A stretch of DNA of 64,000 bases from Bauldia litoralis (GTDB lineage: Bacteria > Pseudomonadota > Alphaproteobacteria > Rhizobiales > Kaistiaceae), in the NCBI RefSeq assembly GCF_900104485.1, contig NZ_FMXQ01000004.1, positions 186,001 to 250,000 on the forward strand, read 5' to 3'. This document shows positions 26,303-35,297 of the stretch, piece after piece; the stretch's first letter is position 1; every line of letters starts with the position of its first letter. The notes below the pieces were generated by a model that saw only the letters and a list, made by a program, of their open reading frames with translations, did no database searches and was not told the DNA's origin. The position numbers and the translations under genes were made by a program.

Positions 26303-27484
26303 ATGAGCGAGACGACGGACGGAATTTCCAACCGGGCTGCGGCCGATCTGCTCGCGGCGCTCGTCGCAATCCCGAGCGTCAATCCCGGCTTCCGCCAGCC
26401 CGGCGATCCCGACGACTGGTTCAACGAGGCCCGGGTCGGAAACTTCGTTGCCGGATGGCTGCGCGACATCGGCCTCGAGGTCGAGATCGACGAGGTGGCG
26501 CCCGAACGCCCGAACATCATCGCTCGCTTGAAGGGAACCGGAGGCGGGCCGAGGATGCTCTGGGAGGGCCATCTCGATACCGTCCAGGTGACCGGCATGG
26601 AGGCGCCGTTCGCGCCGCGCATCGAGAACGGCCGGCTCTACGGCCGTGGCGCGGTCGACGACAAGGGATGTCTGACTGCCTTCATGCTGGCGCTCGCTTC
26701 GCTTGTGGCCGATCCGCCGGCCGGCGACGTGACCTTCGTCGCGGCGGCGGACGAGGAATACCGCTTCGCCGGCATCACCCATTTCCTCCAGCGCGGCGAG
26801 GCCTACGACCTCGGCGTTGCCGGCGAACCGACGAGCCTTGGCATCGTGCGCGCTTGCAAGGGCTGCGTCCGCTGGCATGTCGAGATTCTCGGCCGCGGCG
26901 CTCACTCCGCCAAGCCCCATGAGGGCATCGACGCCATGGTCGCCGCCCGGCATCTCCTGACCGCCTTCGAGGCCGAGATGGCGACGCGGACGGAGACGCA
27001 TCCGCTGCTGGGATCGGCGACGCTGGTGTGCACCGGTTTCGAATCCGGCGAGGGACCGAACACCGTTCCGCCCCGAGCGAAACTGCGTTTCGACTACCGC
27101 TTCCTGCCGAACGAGACCGGCGAGGCGGTCTGGCGGCACTTCAAGGATCTGACCGCCGCGGTCGCGTCGGACCATCCGGGCGCCCGGTTCACCGTCATCG
27201 AACCGTTCATCGATTCCTCGGCGATGGACGTCGCCGATTCCGCTTCGGTCGTGACGCTGTTCGACGGCGTCTGCCGCGGCCATGGCATCGACCCGACGCC
27301 GATCGGCGTTCCCTACGGATCCGACGCGACCAAGATGGTCAATGTCGGCGACATCCCGACGATCATCTTCGGACCCGGCAGCATCGACCAGGCGCATGCC
27401 CTCGACGAATTCGTGGAGATCGCCGAGGTGGCCGAATGCGCCAGGATGCTGGCCGAGGCAGCTCGGCTGGCCGGCCGGACTTGA
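26303..27484 (+). CDS. M20 family metallohydrolase (ArgE/DapE/CPG2-like)
   Basis: This 393-residue di-zinc amidohydrolase has the metal and catalytic motifs WEGHLDTVQV, GRGAVDDKGC and AAADEEYRFAG, and a dimerisation domain follows HVEILGRGAHSAK. Family members hydrolyse N-acyl amino acids or small peptides. It is the last gene of the kinase/DMFase-like operon, which therefore holds two different amide hydrolases plus the divergent amidase. This supports stepwise breakdown of an amide-containing compound. It ends 300 bp before the next importer operon. Confidence 0.9.
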   Translation: MSETTDGISNRAAADLLAALVAIPSVNPGFRQPGDPDDWFNEARVGNFVAGWLRDIGLEVEIDEVAPERPNIIARLKGTGGGPRMLWEGHLDTVQVTGMEAPFAPRIENGRLYGRGAVDDKGCLTAFMLALASLVADPPAGDVTFVAAADEEYRFAGITHFLQRGEAYDLGVAGEPTSLGIVRACKGCVRWHVEILGRGAHSAKPHEGIDAMVAARHLLTAFEAEMATRTETHPLLGSATLVCTGFESGEGPNTVPPRAKLRFDYRFLPNETGEAVWRHFKDLTAAVASDHPGARFTVIEPFIDSSAMDVADSASVVTLFDGVCRGHGIDPTPIGVPYGSDATKMVNVGDIPTIIFGPGSIDQAHALDEFVEIAEVAECARMLAEAARLAGRT

Positions 27485-27506
27485 GTCCGTTCGCCTCATG
27501 CTCATC

Positions 27507-27529
27507 GTCGGCGTCTCGTATACGCCGAC
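27507..27529 (+). terminator. Hairpin after the DMFase-like operon
   Basis: A perfect 8-bp stem GTCGGCGT/ACGCCGAC with a 7-nt loop lies 23 bp after the M20 stop. No T run follows, so termination strength is uncertain. The rest of the 301-bp space to 27786 holds the importer promoter and no gene. Confidence 0.4.
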
Positions 27530-27669
27530 CGGCCGAGGCAACTGCGCAAATCCGAACCATCGGGACCAGTCCTTGGGCAGTCGCCTGCCGAAGGTTTGCG
27601 CGATGTGGCGAAGGCGATGGCACGGCGCGGGAAAACCGGTTTCATTGGCGGGGTAATCGCCAATTCCTA

Positions 27670-27699
27670 TTGACCGGGCCGTCGAATGCTGGGTTAATT
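27670..27699 (+). promoter_or_regulatory. Candidate promoter of the second ABC importer
   Basis: TTGACC (27670-27675) is followed after 18 bp by TTAATT (27694-27699). The DeoR-type box lies just downstream, where a repressor would block initiation. Both hexamers are imperfect. Confidence 0.35.
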
Positions 27700-27721
27700 C
27701 GAACATATGCAACAGTGAACG

Positions 27722-27731
27722 AACATTAACG
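27722..27731 (+). promoter_or_regulatory. Candidate DeoR-type box, copy 2
   Basis: AACATTAACG, preceded by GTGAACG and a CGAAC at 27700, lies 55 bp before the binding-protein start. It matches AACATAAACG at 33303 and (minus strand) at 21068 in 9 of 10 bases. DeoR proteins often bind repeated short CGAAC/AACG-like elements, so this fits control by the DeoR gene at 32233-33063. Confidence 0.45.
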
Positions 27732-27785
27732 ACCGGATACGGCGTTCGCTTGGTGGCATTGCGCCGCAAAAGAGGGGAATGAGCG

Positions 27786-29165
27786 ATGAAGAAACGCGAA
27801 ACTGGCATGACACGGCGTGGGCTCCTGCAGTCGACAGCCGGAGTCGGAGTGGCGGCCGCGGCCGGCGTTCTGGGGCCGTTCGACTTTGCCCGCGCCCAGG
27901 GCATGGATCTCGCCGCCACGAGCGGAGAGCCGATCTATTTCCGTGGCTGGAATTTTCGCACCGACGTGGTGCAGGCCAATGTCGAACGATACAACACGAA
28001 CCTGAACGGCAAGGTCGACTACGCCACGGTCACCGGCGACTATCCGTCGATCATGGAGAAGAGCCTGATCGCGAATGCCGATCTCGACGTGCTCTATGCC
28101 AACCCGTCGAGCGCGGTGCGCTATTACGGCGGCAACTGGATCATGCCGGTCGACGACATGCCGAACGCCGAGGAAATCAAGGCGGGGATGTACGACAACA
28201 TCCGTGAGGCCTGGTCCTACAAGGGCAAGCTCCTCGGTCTCAGCTACTTCGTGTCGACCCGCGGCACGATGTGCATCAACACCGAGAAGTTCCAGGCGGC
28301 CGGCTTCGGCGAGGAAGACTATCCGAAGGACTGGCCCGAACTTTACAGCATGCTCTACAAGCTGCGCGACAAGGGCGAAAAGACGCCGTATCTCGCGCAC
28401 TGGTTCGCCGAATGGTTCGGCATCAGCTGGGGCTTCGTTTTCGAGATGATGAACCGCGGCGGCGTCATGGCCGACCCGGAAACCCACAAGCCGATGATGA
28501 CGGTCGACGGCCCCGCCGGCCAGACCCTCGAGGACTGGAAGAAGATCTGGAAGGACGGTTTCGTTCCCGAGGAAGTCCTGTCCTACAACGAAGCCGCCTA
28601 TATCGATGCGTTCCGCTCGGGCCGCTACATCATCAGCCCGCAGCAGATCTACGACCTCAAGACCTTCAACGACCCGGAGCAGTCCGCGGCCGTTGCCGGC
28701 AAGATCGGCTTCCTGCCCTACCAGGGGCAGCCCTGGGGCCTGATCGACTCCGCCATGTACCTGATGACCAGCCGCGATCGTCCCGATGCGGTGACCGACG
28801 ACGTGAAGAAGTTCGCGTCCTGGTACGGCTACAAGAACGAAGACGGCCAGATTGCCGTAGCCGAGCGGTGGATGAAGGAGAACATGCTCTTCTCCGCCTA
28901 CAAGGAGGTCATGGAGAGCGACCTGGCCAAGGAGACCATCCAGGCATCGATCTCCAACCCCGACGACTACGAGAAGCTCATCGAGGTCTACTCGCATACG
29001 CCGTTCCCGAAGGGGATCTGGAGTGTCGTGTGGAGCGAGGAGTTCAATGCGTGGCTGCGTGAGAAGCTGTTTGCCTTCCTGCAGCAGGATCTGTCGGTCG
29101 AGAGCGTCATCACCGAGGCGAATGACGAGATCGCGCGGCTCAACAAGAAGTACAAGATCGACTGA
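27786..29165 (+). CDS. Sugar ABC transporter substrate-binding protein (family 1, Tat signal)
   Basis: This 459-residue solute-binding protein has a twin-arginine signal (MTRRGLLQ, an Ala/Gly-rich core and ARAQG as cleavage region). GAGGGGAA precedes the ATG at 27786; an internal Met at residue 8 is another possible start. The mature region includes YFRGWNFRTDVVQANVERYN, as in spermidine/sugar-type family-1 proteins. It opens a four-gene importer operon (two permeases, one ATPase). A sugar, polyol or related compound is the likely ligand, since the adjacent regulator is DeoR-type. Confidence 0.9.
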   Translation: MKKRETGMTRRGLLQSTAGVGVAAAAGVLGPFDFARAQGMDLAATSGEPIYFRGWNFRTDVVQANVERYNTNLNGKVDYATVTGDYPSIMEKSLIANADLDVLYANPSSAVRYYGGNWIMPVDDMPNAEEIKAGMYDNIREAWSYKGKLLGLSYFVSTRGTMCINTEKFQAAGFGEEDYPKDWPELYSMLYKLRDKGEKTPYLAHWFAEWFGISWGFVFEMMNRGGVMADPETHKPMMTVDGPAGQTLEDWKKIWKDGFVPEEVLSYNEAAYIDAFRSGRYIISPQQIYDLKTFNDPEQSAAVAGKIGFLPYQGQPWGLIDSAMYLMTSRDRPDAVTDDVKKFASWYGYKNEDGQIAVAERWMKENMLFSAYKEVMESDLAKETIQASISNPDDYEKLIEVYSHTPFPKGIWSVVWSEEFNAWLREKLFAFLQQDLSVESVITEANDEIARLNKKYKID

Positions 29166-29170
29166 GCAGC

Positions 29171-29220
29171 GCCGGCCACGTCGCGTGGCCGGCCGCGGTC
29201 CGTGCCCTGGTTCGGCACGG
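29171..29220 (+). terminator. Two hairpins after the binding-protein gene
   Basis: A perfect 10-bp stem, GCCGGCCACG/CGTGGCCGGC with a 3-nt loop (29171-29193), is followed by a 7-bp stem CCGTGCC/GGCACGG (29200-29220). They start 6 bp after the stop codon. They probably protect or partly terminate the binding-protein mRNA so that it exceeds the permease level. Confidence 0.6.
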
Positions 29221-29310
29221 GTCTTGCTCAACGGGTCTTTATGAAATGTCATGGGGCGGCGGACGCCGTCCCATGACGACATGACAATTCAAGTTACGGG
29301 GGTGTGATTC

Positions 29311-30234
29311 TTGTCGAGCACTGCAATTATCCAGCGCCCGACGCGCCGCAAGGGCGCCGAGATGTCGAACCTTCAGTTCGCGCTTCTCGTCACGGTCCCG
29401 GTCCTGTGTTTTCTCGTCATCGTCGTCGCCTATCCGCTCGGCTACGCCCTGTGGGTCAGTTTCCACGAGGTGAGCTTCTTCGGCGGCTATTCCACCGAAT
29501 GGGTCGGGCTCGACAATTACGTCGCGGTCCTCGAAGACGGCGACTTCTGGCGCTCCGCCCTCTTGTCGGTCCGCTTCACCGTGGAAAGCGTCATCTTCAC
29601 GATGCTGATCGGGCTGGGTCTCGCCCTGATCCTTCGCGACCTCAGGGGGCGATGGGTCTGGCTGCGCGCCATCCTGATCCTGCCCTGGGCGGTGTCTCCC
29701 TACGGCACCGGAATCCTGTTCGCCTTTCTCGGTCGCGGGCAAAGCGGCATCGGCACGGCCTTCATTTCCCTCTTCGGCAGCGAGGAAACCATCAACTTGA
29801 TCGCCGCCAACATCGTGGTCGAATACCTGGCCCTCGGGAATGCATGGAATCTGGCGCCGCTGCTGGCCTTCTTCCTGCTGGCCAGCATGATGACCACGCC
29901 AAGCCGTCTCTACGATCTCGCCGCCATCGACCAGATCAACCGGTTCGAGGTCTTCCTGCACGTGACGCTGCCGCCGCTGCGGTTCACCTTCTTTGTCTTC
30001 ACCTGCATCATAACCGTGCTGTCGCTGAAGCAGTTCGACTACATCTTCACGGAGACGCAAGGCGGCCCCGGCAACGCGTCGTCGGTGCTCACCTACCAGC
30101 TCTACAAGATCAGCTTCGTGAACCTGGAACTTGGCCTGGGCGCAGCGATGTCGTTCTACCTGCTGTTCCTGATCCTGGCGGTCACCTTGGGGCTCTACTT
30201 CTTCTGGGGACGACGCGAGGCGCGCAATGCGTGA
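29311..30234 (+). CDS. Sugar ABC transporter permease (MalF/UgpA type)
   Basis: This 307-residue permease has about six helices, beginning FALLVTVPVLCFLVIVV. The coupling loop reads YDLAAIDQINRFEVFLHVTLPPLRFT, a divergent EAA loop. The start is taken as TTG at 29311 with GGGGGTG upstream; ATG at 29362 (MSNLQF) is a real alternative. It overlaps the next permease by 8 bp. Confidence 0.88.
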   Translation: MSSTAIIQRPTRRKGAEMSNLQFALLVTVPVLCFLVIVVAYPLGYALWVSFHEVSFFGGYSTEWVGLDNYVAVLEDGDFWRSALLSVRFTVESVIFTMLIGLGLALILRDLRGRWVWLRAILILPWAVSPYGTGILFAFLGRGQSGIGTAFISLFGSEETINLIAANIVVEYLALGNAWNLAPLLAFFLLASMMTTPSRLYDLAAIDQINRFEVFLHVTLPPLRFTFFVFTCIITVLSLKQFDYIFTETQGGPGNASSVLTYQLYKISFVNLELGLGAAMSFYLLFLILAVTLGLYFFWGRREARNA

Positions 30235-31093
30235 GAAACGCTGGACCATATGGATGACCCTGTCGGTCATCGTCGCGCTGCTCTGGACGCTCGTGCCGAT
30301 GTACTGGACGCTGAAATACGCGTTCGAGACCCATAGCGAGATCGCCGCCTTTCCGCCGCTGATCTTCCCGCCCAATCCGCAGGTCGCGGCCTTCTTCAAC
30401 ATCTTCGGCCACGACTACACCCTGGCGAGCGGGCAGGTCGTGAAAGGCTCGGGCCAGGCGCAGCAGATCATGCTGGGCCTGCGCAACAGCCTGATCGTCG
30501 CGATCGTCGTCACGATCATCACGACGCTGGTCGTCGTGCCGCTGTCCTACGTCTATGCCCGCCTCGAATTCCGCTTCAAGACGGCCCTGCTGATGGCGGT
30601 GCTCCTGTCGGTGTCGCTGCCGCCGGTCTCGACGCTGATCCCCTTCTATTCGCTCTACGTCCAGCTCGACCTCGTCGGCACGCTGACCGGGCTGATCATC
30701 ATCACGCTGACGATCACCATTCCCATCGTCACCTGGATGCTGATCGGCTTCTTCCGCAACCTTCCGCCGATCGAGAATCTCGCCCGTATCGACGGCTTCT
30801 CGAAGGCCTACACGTTCATCCGCATCATCGTCCCGATGGCCTGGAGCGGCATCCTCGTCGCCGCGGTGATCGCCTTCCTGTTCTCCTGGAACGAGTATGT
30901 CTATGCCCAGGTGCTGGTGACAGGCTCCCGCGCCGTGACGCTTCCCGCCGCGATGTCCGGCTTCCTGTTCCAGGTGCCGAACCCCGAACACCTGGCCGCC
31001 AGCCTGACCATCAGCCTGCTTCCGCCCTTCTTCATCGCCTTCTTCCTGCAAAGGCACATCGTCGAGATGAACCTCTCCGACCCTGTGCGCTGA
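30227..31093 (+). CDS. Sugar ABC transporter permease (MalG/UgpE type)
   Basis: This 288-residue permease starts inside the end of the previous gene, so translation is likely coupled. It has about six helices; the coupling loop is IENLARIDGFSKAYTFIRIIVPMAWSG and the FLFSWNEYVYAQ motif is typical of MalG. An ATPase gene follows after 20 bp, completing the transporter. Confidence 0.92.
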   Translation: MREKRWTIWMTLSVIVALLWTLVPMYWTLKYAFETHSEIAAFPPLIFPPNPQVAAFFNIFGHDYTLASGQVVKGSGQAQQIMLGLRNSLIVAIVVTIITTLVVVPLSYVYARLEFRFKTALLMAVLLSVSLPPVSTLIPFYSLYVQLDLVGTLTGLIIITLTITIPIVTWMLIGFFRNLPPIENLARIDGFSKAYTFIRIIVPMAWSGILVAAVIAFLFSWNEYVYAQVLVTGSRAVTLPAAMSGFLFQVPNPEHLAASLTISLLPPFFIAFFLQRHIVEMNLSDPVR

Positions 31094-31113
31094 GCCGACC
31101 GAGACAGTTTCAA

Positions 31114-32199
31114 ATGGCCCGAATCGAACTCATCAATCTTGAAAAGGTCTTCGGCGAACAGCACGCGGTGCGCGCCCTAGATCTGGAAATCGCCGACGGC
31201 GAACTGCTCGTCCTGCTCGGCCCCTCGGGTTGCGGCAAGTCCACGACGATGAACATGATTGCCGGACTGCTGCCCCCGACATCGGGCTCTATCGTCTTCG
31301 GCGACCGCGAGGTGACCGACGAGTCGCCCTACCAGCGCAACGTCGCGATGGTCTTCCAGTCGTCACTGCTCTACCCGCATCTGACGGCCCGGCAGAACAT
31401 CCAGATGAGCCTGAAGCGGAGCGGGCTTTCGAAGAGCGATGTCAGCCAGCGCGTCACCGAGGCCGCCACCACGGTCGATGTTGCCCACCTGCTCGATAAG
31501 ATGCCGGGCCAGCTCTCAGGCGGCGAGCGCCAGCGGGTTGCGACCGCCAAGGCGATCGTCCGCCAGCCGGCCTGCTTCCTGCTCGACGAGCCGCTGGCCG
31601 CTCTCGATGCGGCGTTGCGGATGACGCTGCGGTCGGAACTCGTCAACCTCCAGAAACGCCTCAACACGACGATGGTTTTCGTCACGCATGACCAGGTCGA
31701 GGCGATGACCATGGGCGACCGTATCGGCGTGATGCGCAATGGCGGGCTGGAGCAGATCGGTACGCCCAACGACATCTACAACAACCCGGAGAGCCTCTTC
31801 GTCGCGGGCTTCGTCGGTTCGCCGCCGATGAATTTCTTCGCCGGCGACATCGAGACGGTCGATGGCCAGCCTACCTTCGTCAATGCGTTCGCCAGGTTCA
31901 GGCTCGCCGATGCCTACGGTCAGCTCGCCCCGCGCTCCGGCGTCACGTTGACGGTGCGGCCGCAATTCATGCGGATCGTGAGCGAGGCTGGCGAGGGGAC
32001 CGTGCCGCTCACCGTCTATGCGATCGAGCATCTCGGCAACGAGTCGGTCCTGATCGCCGATGCGCCGGACGGATCGAAGGTCCGGGCGGTCGTTGCTGCC
32101 GGGTTCGAGGCGAAGATCGGCCAGGCGCTTCACGCCTCTTTCGATCCGTCGAATGCCGGCCTCTTCGACACGAAGACCGAGCGTCGGGTGGCGCAATAG
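31114..32199 (+). CDS. ABC transporter ATPase (MalK/UgpC type)
   Basis: This 361-residue ATPase has Walker A GPSGCGKST, the Q loop in AMVFQSSLLYPH, the signature LSGGERQRV, Walker B CFLLDEPLAALDA and the switch His in VFVTHDQVEA. The C-terminal third is the OB-fold/TOBE region of MalK-type proteins. It powers the importer encoded just upstream. Because the first importer (1768-4995) has no ATPase, this promiscuous class of subunit may serve both. It ends 33 bp from the converging DeoR gene. Confidence 0.94.
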   Translation: MARIELINLEKVFGEQHAVRALDLEIADGELLVLLGPSGCGKSTTMNMIAGLLPPTSGSIVFGDREVTDESPYQRNVAMVFQSSLLYPHLTARQNIQMSLKRSGLSKSDVSQRVTEAATTVDVAHLLDKMPGQLSGGERQRVATAKAIVRQPACFLLDEPLAALDAALRMTLRSELVNLQKRLNTTMVFVTHDQVEAMTMGDRIGVMRNGGLEQIGTPNDIYNNPESLFVAGFVGSPPMNFFAGDIETVDGQPTFVNAFARFRLADAYGQLAPRSGVTLTVRPQFMRIVSEAGEGTVPLTVYAIEHLGNESVLIADAPDGSKVRAVVAAGFEAKIGQALHASFDPSNAGLFDTKTERRVAQ

Positions 32200-32232
32200 T
32201 CTCGGGTCTTGCTGAGAGCAGGATCAGGTCGG

Positions 32233-33063
32233 CTAGGACGCCGACGGTCCGGCGATGATCGTCTCGACGCCGGCGGCCGCGAGGGCGGCGGCGATGTCGG
32301 CCGGGGGCGCGGCGTCGGTGATCAGCGTATCGAACGCGTCGAGCCGGGCGACGTGGACCAGTGAGACCCGGCCGAACTTGCTGGAATCGCACAGGACGAC
32401 CCTGCGGGTCGCCTGCGTCAGAAACGCCTGCTTCAACTCGGCCTCTTCGATCGCGTAGTCGTAGATGCCCCCTTGCGAGAGGGCGGCGACGCCGAGGAAG
32501 GCGATGTCGAACCGGAACTTGCCGGCTTGCTGCACTGCCACGGGGCCGCAGAGCGACATCTCGTTCTGGCGGACATGGCCGCCCAGCAGGTAGACATCCA
32601 CCGGATACGATGCCAGCATCGTCGCGATGCGCAGGTTGTTGGTGATAATGCGGATCTCATTCCGGTTGGCCAGCCTGTCCGCCAGTTCGTAGGTCGTCGT
32701 GCCCAGGTCCAGAGCCACCGCCTGGCCTTTCTGGACCAGTCGCTCGGCAGACTTGGCGATCCGGGACTTGGCCTCCCGGTTGAGCCGCATACGGGCGTCG
32801 AAGAAAGGCTCCTCGGCGCCTTTCGTCTCAAGCGCCTCCTCTTCGCGCCACATCGCGCCTCCATGGGTGCGGATCAGGATGCCCTGGGCGGTGAGTTCGG
32901 CAAGGTCGCGGCGCACGGTCATCTCGGACACGCCGAACTCCGCCGCCAGCGCGGAACTCGACATGAAGCCGCGCCTGCGGATCATTTCGGTCATGCGTTC
33001 CTTGCGAACGCGACCGAGCAGCCGCTTACTCTCGTCCTGGTCCTGATCAAGCATGTGGGTCAT
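32233..33063 (-). CDS. DeoR family transcriptional repressor
   Basis: This 276-residue regulator has an N-terminal winged helix (RKERMTEMIRRRGFMSSSALAAEFGVSEMTVRRDL, given here by its key segment FGVSEMTVRRDL) and a C-terminal sensor domain related to phosphosugar isomerases (ALDLGTTTYELADRL, IITNNLRIATML and GGHVRQNEMSLCGP). Such proteins sense phosphorylated sugars, which fits the FGGY kinase product. It converges on the importer and is divergent from an SDR gene, with box copy 3 between them. MTHMLDQ gives two start options 9 bp apart. Confidence 0.92.
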   Translation of the reverse strand: MTHMLDQDQDESKRLLGRVRKERMTEMIRRRGFMSSSALAAEFGVSEMTVRRDLAELTAQGILIRTHGGAMWREEEALETKGAEEPFFDARMRLNREAKSRIAKSAERLVQKGQAVALDLGTTTYELADRLANRNEIRIITNNLRIATMLASYPVDVYLLGGHVRQNEMSLCGPVAVQQAGKFRFDIAFLGVAALSQGGIYDYAIEEAELKQAFLTQATRRVVLCDSSKFGRVSLVHVARLDAFDTLITDAAPPADIAAALAAAGVETIIAGPSAS

Positions 33064-33302
33064 GTGCGTCTATCGCATGTGCTTTCCGGGCGAGGAGGTC
33101 GCGGAGCCATTCGCCTGCGCGATCGAAATCCGGACAAACCTCGCCGTCCCCCCCTGCCGCCTGCGATCCGACCGTCAGACGAATAGCTGCCTCTTACAGT
33201 GAATCGACGGACCGGCGGGGCATTACTCTGGTTGTACCCAAGATATGCGCAAGCCCAGCCGGGCAGGAGAAATGTTAGTTCAAACGAATGCGAACAGCAA
33301 CA

Positions 33303-33314
33303 AACATAAACGCT
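33303..33314 (+). promoter_or_regulatory. Candidate DeoR-type box, copy 3
   Basis: AACATAAACGCT, preceded by CGAACAGCA, is identical to the minus-strand 12-mer at 21068-21079. It lies in the 443-bp space between the DeoR gene and the divergent SDR gene; TCAAACGAAT lies just before it. The rest of this space shows no convincing gene. Confidence 0.5.
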
Positions 33315-33506
33315 AGCGGTTGCAATGGTCGTGGTAGAGGATGACGCGGCGCAAGGCGCAGGATTGCGGGCTTCACGACCGCGCTGCAGGGCGCTAGGCC
33401 GCGCACAGGCGTGTCCTTGAAGGAGCAGGCATCACCCGTCGGCGCCGATGACAAGGGACTATCGCCGTCTGGATGACGCAGGCGAGCAACGTTGCGAGAG
33501 GAATTC

Positions 33507-34265
33507 ATGAAAAGGTTCGAAGGCAAGGTGGTCATCGTCACGGGCGGCGCCTCGGGGCAGGGGGAGGCGGCCTGCCGCCTCTTTGCCGCCGAAGGGGCGA
33601 GCGTTGTGGTGGCCGACTGGAACGGCGAGGGCGCCGCGCGGCTGGCCGATGAGATCGGCGGCGTCGCCCTGCGCGTCGATGTCTCGCAGGAAGTCGATGT
33701 CATCGCGATGATCCGCCTGGCGGAGACGCGTTTCGGTCGACTCGACGTGCTCTTCAACAATGCCGGCGTCGGCCACAGCGAGAGCGCCCGGTTCAAGATG
33801 GCAAGCATTGTGGAGACGCCGGGCGAGGACTGGGACAACATCCTGGCGATCAACCTCAAGGGCTGCGCCATGGGCTGCAAGCACGCCATTCCTCTCATGG
33901 TGCGCGGCGGCGGCGGGGCGATCGTCAACAATGCGTCGATCATGGGTATCGCTGGCGTGCCCGGCGCCGATGCCTATTCCGCTGCCAAGGGCGGCATGAT
34001 CTCCCTCACCCGCGTGCTGGCCGTCGAGTGGATCGAAAAGGGGGTTCGCGTGAACTGCATCTGTCCCGGTCCGGTCGCCACCGGCATGACGGCCCCGATG
34101 ATGGAGACCGAGGAAGGTCGCCGCGAGGTCATCGGCCTCAGCCCGGCCGGTCGCGTCGCGACCTCCGAGGAGGTCGCGAAAGTGGCAGTGTTCCTCGCCT
34201 CCGACGACGCCTCCTTCGTCAACGGAGTCATCCTGCCCGTCGATGGCGGATGGGCGGCGCGTTAG
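33507..34265 (+). CDS. SDR family oxidoreductase
   Basis: This 252-residue classical SDR has the motif TGGASGQGEA (a slightly unusual glycine motif with GQG), an Asp in VVADWNGEG, NNAG, a Ser in NNASIMG and an intact YSAAK. The C-terminus reads LPVDGGWAAR. GAGAGGAA lies before the ATG at 33507. It is divergent from DeoR and converges on the binding protein at 34297. It probably oxidises the sugar or polyol imported by 27786-32199. Confidence 0.9.
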   Translation: MKRFEGKVVIVTGGASGQGEAACRLFAAEGASVVVADWNGEGAARLADEIGGVALRVDVSQEVDVIAMIRLAETRFGRLDVLFNNAGVGHSESARFKMASIVETPGEDWDNILAINLKGCAMGCKHAIPLMVRGGGGAIVNNASIMGIAGVPGADAYSAAKGGMISLTRVLAVEWIEKGVRVNCICPGPVATGMTAPMMETEEGRREVIGLSPAGRVATSEEVAKVAVFLASDDASFVNGVILPVDGGWAAR

Positions 34266-34296
34266 CGCCAATCGGACATGGACGTCAGGTCGGGGT

Positions 34297-35295
34297 TCAC
34301 GGCATGCTCGGCGTGACGATTTCCTTCGGTGCCGGGGCGCGCCAGACCGTCTGGAAGCTCTCGACGACGTTGGCCTGCGTGACAGTCAGGCCGGGGAGGG
34401 CGATCCAGTTCGGTGTGTTACGGCCAAGCAGCGACAGGATCGTCGCCTGGGCAATGGCGATGCCCTGAAGATAGGGCTGCTGCGCCCCGATCCCCTTGAC
34501 CATGCCGCCACGGGCAAGGTTCGTCGCGGCGTCGCGGCCGAGATCGACCGTGGTCACCGGGATGTCGACCCCAGCCGCTTCGAGCGCCGCCACCGCGGCC
34601 ATCGCAGGCTGGTCCCAGACAACGAACAGTCCGGCGAGATCCGGGCTTTGCTCGACCATGCGCCGCGCCGCGATGCCGGCATTCTGAAACGAGTCGAAGC
34701 GCAACGTCTCGAGCGCGACGTCGCGCCGGTTCTTCTGCATCCATTTGACGAAGGCCAGTTCGCGCTCGTTGGCGGCGAAGAAATCGACGCCATAGGCGAG
34801 GATCCCGACTTTTCCGCTCTCGCTGACATAGGGGGACAGGAGTTCGGCGCCGATCTGCCCGAGGCCGAAATTGTCAGCGGACACGAGTGCCGCGTAGTCG
34901 GTGCCGGGCAGGAGGCCGGTGGGAACATTGTCGAGCAGGATCAGGCGGACTCCAGCCCGGGCAAGATGGCGATGGGCGTCGGCCACGGCGGTGTTGCCGA
35001 CCGGGATCGAGATGATGGCGTCGGGCTTCTGGTGCGCCAGTCGTTCCAGCGCCGCGATCTGGTTCTCGTTCTGGAACCCGCAATCGACGACATCGACGAC
35101 AACGGTGGAACAGTCGCCGAGCGTACCGGCGATGCCGGCGATCTGCTGCCGCGACCAGTCGCTGGCCAGCGTATGGAGGACGACCGCGACCTTGAACTTC
35201 GCTTCCCGCGCCTCCGCGATATCCTCGCGGGTCAGCGCGATCCGGTCCGGTGGCGCGGCCCGTTCGCCGTGGGGTCCCAATCCCGATATCGCCAT
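34297..35295 (-). CDS. RbsB-like sugar-binding protein without signal peptide
   Basis: This 332-residue periplasmic-binding-protein fold (type 1) has no export signal: it starts MAISGLGPHGERAAPPDRIA, and no earlier start is available in frame. It is clearly related to the exported binding protein at 37894-39015 (DWSRQQIAGI against DWSRAQVEGL, and SADNFG against SADNYG). It starts 2 bp after the ROK repressor stop, so the two are co-translated. It has no helix-turn-helix. A cytosolic ligand sensor or buffer acting with the repressor is a possible role; loss of export in a duplicated gene is the simpler alternative. Confidence 0.82.
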   Translation of the reverse strand: MAISGLGPHGERAAPPDRIALTREDIAEAREAKFKVAVVLHTLASDWSRQQIAGIAGTLGDCSTVVVDVVDCGFQNENQIAALERLAHQKPDAIISIPVGNTAVADAHRHLARAGVRLILLDNVPTGLLPGTDYAALVSADNFGLGQIGAELLSPYVSESGKVGILAYGVDFFAANERELAFVKWMQKNRRDVALETLRFDSFQNAGIAARRMVEQSPDLAGLFVVWDQPAMAAVAALEAAGVDIPVTTVDLGRDAATNLARGGMVKGIGAQQPYLQGIAIAQATILSLLGRNTPNWIALPGLTVTQANVVESFQTVWRAPAPKEIVTPSMP

Positions 35296-35297
35296 GG

